Source: Aphrocallistes beatrix (lineage: Eukaryota; Porifera; Hexactinellida; Sceptrulophora; Aphrocallistidae). From it: a stretch of DNA of 64,000 bases. Both the position numbers and the translations under genes were made by a program. Below the pieces are notes generated by a model, which was given only the letters and a program-made list of their open reading frames with translations, had not been told where the DNA came from and made no database searches. Shown here in pieces: positions 1 through 9,740 of the stretch. The stretch spans positions 3,587,104 to 3,651,103 of the forward strand of contig OY725492.1 of NCBI GenBank assembly GCA_963281255.1. Reading direction: 5' to 3'. Position 1 is the stretch's first letter; each line of letters begins with the position of its first letter.

Positions 1-336
1 GTTTCGACTGTACTTTTAAATTGTAATCCATTAGAATCTATTCGAATCCCAAGAAAAATAGTTATAAAATAGTTTCAACCATGCAAAGTTCACAAGTGAT
101 ATATCTATGCATAGACATCGTTCCAGGGGGGAAGGCTATGTCTCGCCCTCGCCTCGATTTCGTCCCAAAGTTTGGGATGTTTTGAAAATGAGTGTCAAAT
201 TAAATCTAAATAAGTGGGGTTGAATGTCAAAGGAAATATTGTCTGTTTGATCTCCTGGCTGCCCCCCGCCCACAGATTTTGAGAAAGATTTGAAACTTCG
301 ACTCCTATGAGTTTATGTATAAATCATTCGAAACAT
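1..336. other. 3' flank of MRPL1, no gene seen
   Basis: AT-rich sequence downstream of the MRPL1 stop codon. I see no open frame, repeat or RNA gene in it. Confidence 0.5.
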
Positions 337-1593
337 TCAAACGAGTCCAGTGGAATCAGCTATAACACTATTGACTCGGAGGTATAGACCTTCTGAGAGA
401 GAGAATATGGGAGCGTACTCGGTGTTTAGAGTGACTTTAAATACGAATTTCTCCAAATCGGTCGTGTTGTACTCTCTCACTTTGTCTAACACTGCATCCA
501 GATTTTCTAGTAGATAATCGTCAGAGAAAGATAGCTAGAGATAGAAAAAAAAATGAATTGAGATGCAAAAATCCCATAGAATTATGTTCCTTCCTTAATT
601 GAGCTCATTATGAATCCCAGGAAGGGAACCAAAAATAACAGTTCGAGAAAGAGACCCCATTGCATAATAATCGCCAGAAATTAGAGCGAGGGCCATAGGG
701 AAATTACTATTAATATCCAAGCTAATCTAAACTAGTATATCATTGCAATTTGAATAGAATGTAAAATCGCCAGATAAGTTAAATTATCCGCCAGAAACAC
801 TGGTGATTTCTGAGCCTTAGAGGTGAACTCTAACCCTGAACGTATGAATAGTTACATTACATATTTAGGTTAAAACTGATCAGAGCTGCTTTGTTTGGTG
901 CTAGCAACTAACCTTTCCAATGTCGACATCGATGAACCCCTTAGTGCGATCTTCAGGAAACTTCTGACAATTTAGGGTAACTGTGCTGTGAAACTTCTTC
1001 ACAATCTCACCCAGCTGTTCTACTTCTACGACACTGCCTTTCCTCCTATTCGGCATTTTACCTTTCAATTGCCGACCTAGCACGGGACGGATTTGATCGT
1101 ATGCAGCTACAGTAGATAAGAAGAACTCGTGCTTCTCAGCGACTTCTTCTCCCAGCTCTTCTAGCGAGTTCGTATCGAGGAAACTTGTAGCTCCGCACTT
1201 CCGTACGCCCTCGATCTCATCAGGTTGACAGATCACGAATATCGTGGCGCTATCCGACAGCCTGTGAGGAAATAAAGCCATTGCAGTGAATGTTTGCACT
1301 ACTTGCTTCTTCTTCTTCTTCGAGCCATAGAGATCTAAATGCATCCGCAACTTCACATGTTCGTCAATATCCACAAGGGAATAAGCCCTCAACCCGTCCA
1401 TTGCTTGTGAGAAGGAGAGGTTGGGAGTTGCATAATGGGAAATGGCATAGCAGTCGGTGATAGGGGGTGAGCGGGTGAAAGGCACACGGATACGCGCGGG
1501 GAAAGGTTTGTGTCTAACGAAGTACAGTAGTGGCAGTGTGGGTTTCTTTGGGAACTGCGATAGATGACCGAGTGTGCGTAGAGATTGAAACAT
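337..1593 (-). CDS. MRPL1: Mitochondrial large-subunit ribosomal protein uL1 (MRPL1), two exons
   Basis: uL1m binds 23S-like rRNA in the L1 stalk of the mitochondrial ribosome and helps release deacylated tRNA. Exon 1 (1593-913) encodes a basic, serine-rich N-terminus of about 75 residues that looks like a mitochondrial presequence. The L1 core follows: ALFPHRLSD, then a Rossmann-like FVICQPDEIEGVRKCGAT, then the family signature RPVLGRQLKGKMPNRRKGSV and a GFIDVDIGK strand. The exon ends in AAG|GTTAGT at 913/912. Exon 2 (534-337) begins after CTCTAG in the same phase and supplies LSFSDDYLLENLDAVLDKV, which fits the GKxSF...LxEN signature of L1, then ends at TGA. The joined product is 292 residues, close to the usual 300-330. 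I chose the ATG at 1593 because the frame upstream has only a TTG. Seen: both splice sites and motifs. Inferred: the mitochondrial location. Confidence 0.88.
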
Positions 1594-1665
1594 TCTAATG
1601 ACAAACTTTATAGAATATGATAGGACTACCAAACATACAAAATAAACACACTTTCAAATTGGGAA

Positions 1666-2982
1666 TCAAAATAACTGCAGACACCCTGAATCATTCATCG
1701 ACACACACGCGATATCTCCACCGGGTGTGAACACAACTCCTTTCGGCTGATTCAAGCGAACCTCCTTATCCCCCTTCCCCCCAATCTTCAGTAGCAGCTC
1801 CCCGCTCTTGTCCAGGATACGGACACAATTGGCGTAGAAGTCACTAACTACGAACCGCCCACTCAGGTCCACATCAAAGTACCACGCCTCTTTCACGTCT
1901 CTAAGCTGGAATGAGCTCAAGAACTGTCCCTCTTCGCTGAAAACTTTGATGGAACAGCCGCCCTTCATGGCTACAGGGGCAATATCATAAGTCGGAGACT
2001 CTAAGACAAAAACGTCACTCCCATGGATCCGTATTCCAGTGGGAGCGTGTAGACATGAGTTTCCCAGCAAGTGCGTAAACTGGATTCTACTCGACAGCAC
2101 TTGCACTTGGTTACCCTTCAGATCACACACGAACCACTCTCCCTTTTCAGAAATATCAAAAGAAGGCGTTATTCTGAACTCTCCCAACTCTTTCCCAAAC
2201 ACGCCAACCACCTTCTCAAGCAAGAATCCTTCAAAGCTCAGAACTTTAAACGCAACGTACTTGGAGTTGGAATCGTTCTCAATCACATACAGTTTCTCGT
2301 CCCTGCAGCGGATCGCTCGAGGAGATTTGAACTCATGCGGCACCGCGTAGAGGTACTTGCCGTCCTTACTGAACAGGTGGAGACAGTGCTTCTTGCTGTC
2401 TGCGATGTAGATGTTACAGGAGGTGTTATCAATCGCGATATGGTTAGGATGCACTAGATCACCGAACTTCTTCCCAGATCCGATTTTCCCAGCTCGTACC
2501 TTAGGATGCCGTTTGGAACATATCTCGTCCATGGTCCGTTCTGAGTTGGTGCACTTATCACTTGTCTGATTTGAGAGTCTTACAATCTGAATTTGACTCA
2601 TCAGTGAATGGGTTCCTTCAAATCCTAGGCTTGTCCACTTGACCGATGGGAGAGGCCAGCTGTTCAAATCTTTCTGAGTCGAGTTTATTCGCTGTAAATT
2701 CGATTCTATGTATGAGAGAAGCCTAGACTGAGTTTCGTTGTCTTTGATAGACTCGTCGGCGTATTTCTTCATATTGTGAAACTCTTTCAATTTCGATTCA
2801 GTCTCGTTGTGGTAGCCACAGTATTCAGCTTCTAATCTGTTAATTTCCGCGATTATTTCATTTTCTCGAATCTTTAAAACTTGCATTAGAGCCGCGAATC
2901 TATTCACGATGTCTTGCTTCATTGTACACAATTGTTCAAGATAGGGATCACAAGTGTCAGTTTTTATCTGTTTATAAGCCAT
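1666..2982 (-). CDS. Coiled-coil/NHL-repeat protein, TRIM-NHL-like without RING or B-box
   Basis: A 438-residue protein starting at the ATG at 2982 (the frame upstream has only a GTG). Residues 1-130 are charged heptad-rich helix, the coiled-coil part of TRIM-NHL proteins. After the VKWTSLGFEG linker, residues ~175-438 form six-bladed NHL-type repeats with recognisable strands such as PNHIAIDNTSCNIYIADSKK, HAPTGIRIHGSDVFVLE and NQPKGVVFTPGGDIACV. RING and B-box zinc fingers are absent, so ubiquitin-ligase activity is not supported; a protein- or RNA-binding propeller on a coiled-coil stalk is the likely architecture. The gene is one exon. Three relatives lie in this window (6.7, 23-24 and 54-56 kb), all damaged, so this is the only intact member here. 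Start about 390 bp upstream of nothing recognisable as a promoter. The exact ligand is unknown. Confidence 0.8.
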   Translation of the reverse strand: MAYKQIKTDTCDPYLEQLCTMKQDIVNRFAALMQVLKIRENEIIAEINRLEAEYCGYHNETESKLKEFHNMKKYADESIKDNETQSRLLSYIESNLQRINSTQKDLNSWPLPSVKWTSLGFEGTHSLMSQIQIVRLSNQTSDKCTNSERTMDEICSKRHPKVRAGKIGSGKKFGDLVHPNHIAIDNTSCNIYIADSKKHCLHLFSKDGKYLYAVPHEFKSPRAIRCRDEKLYVIENDSNSKYVAFKVLSFEGFLLEKVVGVFGKELGEFRITPSFDISEKGEWFVCDLKGNQVQVLSSRIQFTHLLGNSCLHAPTGIRIHGSDVFVLESPTYDIAPVAMKGGCSIKVFSEEGQFLSSFQLRDVKEAWYFDVDLSGRFVVSDFYANCVRILDKSGELLLKIGGKGDKEVRLNQPKGVVFTPGGDIACVSMNDSGCLQLF

Positions 2983-3777
2983 TATAAAATTGTTTTGAGG
3001 AATGGAGTGGAACTTTTCTGAGTACACTTGTATATACTTTCTCAGTGCATCCCTATCTACATACTGGTACTTACAGACTAGAGGATTCAGATAGAGTTAG
3101 GATGTCACGTTCAAAAGAAGATGCCATTTAACGCCTAAAACATGTTTTCATGTGCAGATTTCGCTGAATTAATTGAAAAGAAATTACGCCGCGCCAGCCT
3201 GCTTAGTAGTGTGTTATCATAAAGGATGCGATGTTTGTAGCGAGAAGAGAGAAGTCAATTCCCTATGGAAGCAGATACCCGCTCATGTTACTATCCTTAC
3301 GAAATGAGGAACATCAAACAAACAGCAGAAGGTTGAATGCAGCATAGATAGAAGATATTCAGAAAATTAGAAAACGCAAAATATCGCAATCTACATGTAC
3401 TAGATAATAAACTAATCAGCACTGGTTTAAACACTCAACTCAAGTTTAATTACCACAGCAGCTGCAGCTGTTTTGTGTTGCCTGATCAATTGACTCAGCA
3501 CGGAATATAATATAATTAATACCATGGATGTGAATAAATAAATAATTCATCTGGTTCCTAATGGGAATGTTTTACATGAATATGGAACTACGAAGATTGT
3601 GGTTTGGAATGAATGAATATGAGAAGTCGATCATATCGACCATTAGTAATACTAGCAGTGCTTATCATGTTTCAGGACTGAACAAGCGATAGGATCATGG
3701 TATCAGATCAATAAACTTTCCTAATGGTACCTGATATACATAAATACAGTATGAAGTAGTGAATAGGGGCAGAAAGC
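2983..3777. other. Intergenic, NHL gene 5' flank and PANK 3' flank
   Basis: About 0.8 kb between the NHL start and the pantothenate kinase stop. No convincing ORF, repeat or RNA gene seen; AT-rich unique-looking sequence. Confidence 0.5.
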
Positions 3778-6182
3778 CTATTTATCCATGTGCTGTAAGA
3801 GTGCGCCGATTGCTCCGAAGTAGCCCTCGTGCTCCAGAAACAGAGCTCTGTTCTCCCCCTTACTCCAGTACTCGACTGCGTACGCCAGCTGTCTCATCGC
3901 GTTGACGTTATTCCTCAGGTAGTTGCCCACGAACAGAATCTTCTTCACTTTGGAGATGCGAGCACACAACAAGGCGATGGAGCCCACGTTGTTCGTCACT
4001 GTGATGAGGCACGCCTTGGCTAGGTCTGCGTTAGTTGCAGCTTCCCGCTTCTTTTCGATGTGCATGTTTCCGAAGCTACTGGCTACCAGCGTTCCTGGGA
4101 GACTGAACTGCTCGTAGGATCCCCCGTAGATATCTCGAACCAGCTTATCAACCTGCAGACGCATGAACCCGTAAGCTGACTCCTCCTATAAGCAGCGTTT
4201 CCCTCACGATTATTGGAAAGCGAGTTAATTTTGCAATATTTAATAACCAAAGCAAGTTATTTGACAAGCTAAGCGCGTTAAAAAGCGCGCTTATTAACGC
4301 GCTCTATGGGAAACAATCAGGTCTTATACAGCCCTCCAGAGATACGCTCCTAGTCTCAAACCCATAATTTTCATACGCATACATGCCAACTGTCCCGTTT
4401 TTGAGGGGACGTCCCGCTTTTTTCACTCTTCTAATGAGCTAATTTTCATGAGTGTCCTGTTTTTACTTGAAATTTCCCCATTATGTCCCGCTTTTTTAAA
4501 TTCTCTGTCTAATACTTTTCTATTGCGTCCCGCCATGTCCCGCGAAATTCAACGCTGCGTCCCGCTTTTATCATGGCTCAGGTTGGTATGTATGCAAACG
4601 CCTAAATCGATAAATAACATTACAATATAGGGTAAATTAGGTAATATTCTAAATTCCCACGCTCCTAAACAATTTCGGGCGTAAAATCATACGCCTAAGG
4701 GAGTGTCTCGCGCTCCGAGATAATTCTTTGGAAACAATGCCTATAAGTCGTTGCCGTATTAATAACATTGCAACTATTATCATTACCATTTCCTCTGAAT
4801 ACACTCAAAAACGTTTTGATTTCAACATAACTACAACCTCTGGAAAATGAAAAGTTGGAATTTGAAATATTCGCTTAAGGTCTTCGTTTTGGAGTCATTA
4901 TGCAAATGAGCTTGCATACAGTCAACACCTGCTAGAAGTAGAAACCCTTGGGCTTGGAATGTCGATTTCACGTCGCTGTAAGTTATTAGTATTAATAAAT
5001 TTACTTTATTAAATCAGATATTTCATCATATCTGCGTGGATAACCGCATTTCAATGCCTATCGATTCCACTTATTAATCAGGACACACATCTGACCTAGG
5101 AAGTTAGTAGTCTAGATTAAAATCAATGTTCCCAATTAGCGACCTATGAACACCTTTGTGTGGTCTCCTTTCTCCGCTAACTCCAGAGCATCATCGAACT
5201 TGTGAACTCCGGTCAGGAGTGAGGTGAGTCCGAGGAAGGTTCCCCCGCCTACTGAAGTCCCGCCCACCCTCTCGATGTCGGTGGGAGACCTGGCCAGGAT
5301 TATACTGACCCCGGATCCGATGTTGACGACCAGATACGGATAGATGCTGTCAGAACCGAGGGAGAGGAACTTCTTCTCGGGGGTGTCGCTGAAGTTGGGC
5401 TTGTCCCAGTAGAATATCTCATTATGCGCGTTGTTTACGACGTAGTGGATCCCCATCACGAGAGAATGGAACTCGTCGTACAGTATCAATTCCACCCCTG
5501 TAGGAAATGATCAATATTCATTCAGATCATATGGATCATTTTCCTGATGAAGATCCGACCATCCTATACAATTATTACTGTAACTTAGTTACAATAAGTG
5601 TATTGAAGCATGCTAATAAATGCCGCTTTACACTCCTAATTTTGCGAGAGCATCGCTGAAAGAGAAATTAATATATCTCTTGATACTAGCTATTCTTAGT
5701 ATCCATGGTGTATGATCATAAGTAAGGCACAAGAACGAACCTAGGTTGAGCTTGATGTCCTCTCTAAACTTGTAAGCCCCGCCTCCCGTAGCCAGCACGA
5801 TCTTGGATATGTTGTTGAACTTACTCGCTAGCTCGATGGCGCCCTTCATTCTGTCAGTCTCGAACTTCATGAAGTGGACATTCCCTCGCATCTCCCCAAT
5901 CGTCACATCTTTCAACATGAGCCTAGAGTCCCTCACTCCCGTAGAGCCGTAAGTCTCCGACATTAGATATGCCCGTAGGTTCTGTACGTCTATGGAGTCA
6001 CCCGTGGAAGTCTCTCCGTTTGGAGGTGAGACCATTGTTTCAAAGTAGACGCTTTTGCACAGAGTTCCTCCTATGTCCATCCCGAACCATTGTAAGTCGG
6101 TTTTGGAACGGACAGGAACCTCTGGAGCTGCGGGTTCTAAAGCACTGGGAGTAGCTCCTGAGGGAGCTGGATTCTCCTCCAT
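3778..6182 (-). CDS. PANK: Type II pantothenate kinase, three exons
   Basis: Catalyses ATP-dependent phosphorylation of pantothenate, the committed step of coenzyme A synthesis. Exons are 6182-5741, 5497-5154 and 4152-3778, with donors CTAG|GTTCGT and AAAG|GTGTTC and acceptors CTACAG and CTGCAG, all in phase. The product is 386 residues, as in animal PANK1/2/3 catalytic cores. Visible motifs in order: [17 protein letters not shown] (phosphate-binding loop), [11 protein letters not shown], an acidic YDEFHSL segment at the position of the catalytic glutamate, [50 protein letters not shown], and the C-terminal [15 protein letters not shown]. The proline/alanine-rich N-terminus (about 30 residues) gives no clear targeting signal. 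It groups with PANK1-3, not with the PANK4 phosphatase fusion, because nothing follows the kinase fold. Intron 2 (1001 bp) carries a dispersed repeat. Confidence 0.95.
4320..4730. repeat. Dispersed repeat copy A inside PANK intron 2, with TGTCCCGC-rich insert
   Basis: Reverse complement of 4320-4380 and 4605-4730 matches 56525-56700 segment by segment (shared landmarks: GGTTTGAGAC/T, GGAGCcTATCTCTG, GGGCTGTATAA, GCGTATGATTTTA). Copy A contains an extra ~220 bp (about 4381-4605) made of repeated TGTCCCGC(C/T)TTTT words that copy B lacks, so that block looks like an insertion into the older repeat. Confidence 0.55.
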
Positions 6183-6690
6183 CTGATGAACTGAGACATA
6201 AATTATCAATCGAGTTTTTCATGGCGGGACAGAATATTTGGACTTCAATGCCACGTCAGATGTTACATTATCCAGAATGGTAGCGTTCCATTCCGGAAAT
6301 TAGGAATGAACACCGTAAACGTGTCCATACAGAACGGATTCGCGGTTATAACAGATAACCTGGCCTACGACGGAATAAATCTAGTGGTGGATCCAGATAA
6401 TTTTGGCTGGGGTAGATAATTCTTTCGAATTTTAACAAGTTTCAACCAATGGGCTAATCTAAATATATAGTATGCATAACAAGGAAATGGAACGGAATGA
6501 AATTTTAATAAAACAATTTTATACTCAACAATATTCAGAAGTAGAGATAAAGTAATTTATTTGCCAAAATTTTTCGATAGGATGTCAGAAAATAATTCTC
6601 TCACTCAGCTCGAAAGTTTCCGCACAGAGATATAATCAGTTCTCAAGAGCGACAGCCTCTAAAGAGTATTTTTGCAATCCACAATGAAGA
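6183..6690. other. Intergenic, PANK 5' flank
   Basis: About 500 bp upstream of PANK. No ORF or repeat recognised; it should contain the PANK promoter. Confidence 0.4.
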
Positions 6691-6704
6691 GGAATGATAA
6701 TCTG

Positions 6705-7040
6705 AAAATATTGGATGCGAAGAGCTAGAAAGTAAGCTGGCAGATGTCGGTAAGATCTTGCTGGAAGATATCTCTCCAGTATCGTTTCACTCCAAAACAA
6801 GGGAGAGCCTGTGCCTGTAGAGTGTACGATAGCAAATATGCCACTTTGCCAGGAGAGTTCAAATATCCAACTGATATTAGCGTCGATTCTACAACAGGGA
6901 ACATCTACATTTGTGATGAATCTAACCATCGTATTCAAGTGTTTAACAGCTCGTGTGAGTTTTTATTTCTGTTTAGTGAGCATATGAAGAACCCATCTGG
7001 CGTTACTATCTATAACAAGAAAGTGTATGCTATGCAGGCT
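6705..7040 (+). pseudogene. Truncated, frameshifted NHL-repeat gene fragment
   Basis: Two reading frames together align with the middle of the NHL gene at 54.5-55.8 kb on the opposite strand. About 6715-6810 gives LADVGKILLEDISPV and runs into a TAG, matching the ILGDVGRILTDVV linker. About 6800-7040, in another frame, gives FKYPTDISVDSTTGNIYICD, NHRIQVF and MKNPSGVTIYNKKVYAMQA before TAA. The coiled coil and all propeller blades after the second are missing. It is therefore a dead fragment with at least one frame change, not a short gene. Confidence 0.8.
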
Positions 7041-7169
7041 TAAAGGACCAAATAAGCAATCTTGAAGTACATTTTAAAATACCTCCAAAATAGTCTCTGC
7101 TGGGGTTGGGAGTGAAATCGCAATCCAACGATCTTCTTGGCGTATCATTTGAAGATCAAAAGTAGTACG

Positions 7170-7582
7170 CAGGGCTGAAACGAATATTCGAATTCATGAC
7201 GAACATTGGTGGAAGTTGTCTAAAAATCATGAAAATCTGGGGGGGGTTCCCCTACTCCCTCTAAACTTTCTGCCCATGCGAACGAATATTCGAATTCGTT
7301 TGGATGACGTAAGCATTAAACTCAATTAACCCAAAATCTGATTAAAATTCACGACTAAATAAGAACAGAAAACAGGATTGTGGGGTCTAGGATTTTACAC
7401 ATGTAAGCTGTATAAAAAGAGAGATTAATAAGTTGATAATTCTATATAAAATATATAATTATTAATTTATTAATCTCTCTCATCCACAACACAAAGTAGG
7501 ATGTGGTTCTTTAAAGTTGTAAACGAATATTTGTTTGGAAACGAACGAATATCGAATATTGGGTACATTCATTTCAGCCCTA
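7170..7582. mobile_element. hAT-like MITE with CAGGGCTGAAA termini
   Basis: Terminal inverted repeats CAGGGCTGAAACGAATATTC (left) and the complement of ATTCATTTCAGCCCTA (right) enclose ~410 bp with no ORF. Internal GAATATTCGAATTC words repeat near both ends. A central hairpin lies at ~7420-7485 (AGAGAGATTAATAA and its complement). Flanks share only GTAGT, so the target duplication is imperfect. Confidence 0.6.
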
Positions 7583-7828
7583 GTAGTTAAATATAAATTA
7601 GAATCAAAATATAATTCCATATAGCGTAATACTAATAGTACAAATACACGCATTTGGGTTGCTTAATAGAAAGCCTGGTAGTAATCGTGGTTACTGTACA
7701 GATAAACCAAATGACATAGAGCAGCTAGAGACATTCTGTCCGTATAATATAGGCGAGTCCCGAGAGTAATTCTCTCTCAGTGAATGAGTACGCAGTGATA
7801 ATCCATCTTACACCAAGACGCCTTCTGT

Positions 7829-8400
7829 CTAACTCATTTTTTGCTGTAGAAGTAAGTCTAGTGCCAAGATGAACTCTTCTCCCATTCCTGATTCTTGTGC
7901 AATTTCATTAGCTAGGTCAAGGCTACTTTGGTCCTATATTACAGAATATGATTATAGACTAGCTTAAATGCAGCTGACCTCTATACTACCTTGGGAGCTG
8001 AAATTGTGAAGATCTCGCCAGGAGAGATCTCAATGCTGATGTTTACTTTATCGTCTCTTTTACGCTGAGCTACAGGAATAGAAGGCAAACGTAGGCCAGC
8101 GGGGTTCTATCTAGGATGTTAAGTTAGGGGAGGAGCTTCCCCCTCCCCCCCTCCCCTCCCCTCTCCAGTAGATAGAACCCTGGCCAGCATACACCGAATA
8201 GTTTGTTTTAATGTACCTGGAATCTGATATAAAGGCTGGCTTGAAACGCGAGCACTATGGTCGGTATCATAGTGCAGCTTCTTCAAGTGCCTTATCTTGC
8301 TATGATGCTCATGGAAGTTAGATCTGTCCAGTTGATTGCGTGTGATGTCACGCATAAATCCGTGCGATTTGTCAATCTTGCCTCTCTGACTCTGAGCCAT
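7829..8400 (-). CDS. Small UPF0561 (C2orf68)-like protein, three exons
   Basis: Exon 1 (8400-8217) ends CCAG|GTACAT in phase 1. Exon 2 (8069-7990) follows the pyrimidine-rich acceptor TTCTATTCCTGTAG and ends AAG|GTAGTA. Exon 3 (7933-7829) follows AATATAG and ends at TAG. The joined product is 122 residues. The N-terminal KSHGFMRDITRNQLDRSNF resembles the HGFxRxIxRNQxxRDxY start of UPF0561/C2orf68, and the C-terminal half (VNISIEISPGEIF, then LANEIAQESGM and EALxxxL-like ALDLLLQQK) has the same order of a beta strand pair and a final helix. No biochemical function is known for that family. The family call comes from remembered motif similarity and is moderate; the exon structure is firmer, since all three phases agree. 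The first intron contains a 20-bp inverted repeat around a purine tract. Confidence 0.55.
8094..8185. repeat. Inverted repeat with C/T-rich loop in an intron
   Basis: GGCCAGCGGGGTTCTATCTA at 8094-8113 pairs with TAGATAGAACCCTGGCC at 8169-8185. The 55-bp loop is nearly pure C/T on the plus strand (G/A in the transcript of the minus-strand gene). Confidence 0.7.
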
Positions 8401-9358
8401 GTTCCTAACTGGCCTCTCGACTCCACTGCAGCTCTAATGGCTTATGAAGTATGTGGGAATCGTGCTATGAGAAATTGGAAATAAAATATAATATATCAGA
8501 ATGTGTCCTTGAAGTCTGACGTGTAATAAAGTGTCCGAGCAGTTTCACAAGTAAATTTAGTAGTACTTTCATGACAAAGATACTCAAGTACTAGAAATGT
8601 GGTGAAATCAAATATCAGGAAGTAAAGAAACATGATGAAAACTGTGCCTCAAATAAATTACAAATATGCCTTACGTCACTAAATACGTACACTGCATATG
8701 TATACTGTATAATACTCGAATAATCGCCTCTCCCCACGCAAAGAGGGTCTGAACTTTCTGTCACCCGTTCTAATAAAGTTTTACAGAGAGTGAGTATTCT
8801 CTTTTTCCATTTATCCAATTACTCGTATTTATTATGTTATATTCATTGAAAACCCTTATATCTGAAACATTATTTTTTCATAGGAGGTAAATGGAAGAAA
8901 ATTAATAATCGCTCCGGCTACTATTCGAGGACAAAGGTATTTGGGTTGTTTGATCCAAAAAGTAACGCAATAAGTTGGTTGATGTGTGCTACGTAAATAT
9001 AAATTACGTAGCAAACAATTAATTTACCAAAAAAAGAATAAACTTCATCTACGCACTAGCTATTCAATATAGGATAAACTCCAGAATAAAATGTAAACAC
9101 TTACTAACCTCCAGAATGAAATTAGGTACGTATTTAAATTTCGGGAAGAAATTTTCTGTCAAAACAGTAGTGAATCCATATTTTTTATCCTAACCGTACT
9201 GTATAATGCCATTATTTTAGTAGTATTGTGATAAGCTATTAACTTCAATGTATATGAAGCGAGTTGTTGTTGTAACGATAGTCTATTTTTGGTATCGCTA
9301 CTCATTTGAATTATGGCATCATTGTCTCTTTTCAATCAAGTATTTTAGATGTTAATTA
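8401..9358. other. Intergenic, no gene seen
   Basis: Nearly 1 kb of AT-rich sequence. Short open frames exist but show no family motif or codon bias; I see no RNA gene. Confidence 0.4.
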
Positions 9359-9455
9359 CAGTGGAGCTTCCCATAATGACCCTCTGAGAAGCAGATCTCG
9401 CTAGAACGGACAACGGCTCTTCTCCCAATGTGTCCGCTTTTCGGAGGCTCCACCG
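9359..9455. mobile_element. 97-bp pogo/Tc-like MITE
   Basis: CAGTGGAGC(T) at the left end and (A)GGCTCCACCG at the right end are inverted repeats, and TA lies immediately outside both ends (9357-9358 and 9456-9457). CAGT ends plus a TA target site are the pattern of non-autonomous pogo/Tigger elements. Confidence 0.7.
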
Positions 9456-9740
9456 TACTACAATCTATCTATGCTCAAGGCCGTAGCGTAGACTAAGCAA
9501 AAAGGGTATATGGTACAGCACTCTATTTGCTCAGTCTAAATCAAGTGTTCCTGCTTGTATAATCGTTTGAAGGAGAAAAGACAGATATTGATGTCCAATA
9601 GTTTACGATATCTTAGTTATAAGTAGAGGGAAGCTATACAGTGTTTGAAAGAACTTAATAAATAAACAATATTTTTTAATTATATTGATGACTACATAAA
9701 CCAGAAATAAACGGACAAAGTAAGTGCTTAGTGCTTTCAA
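9456..9740. other. Intergenic, OXSM 3' flank
   Basis: AT-rich flank; nothing recognised. Confidence 0.4.

Noticed and set aside
8615..8818. 67-codon minus-strand frame
   Set aside because: No motif or supporting splice structure.
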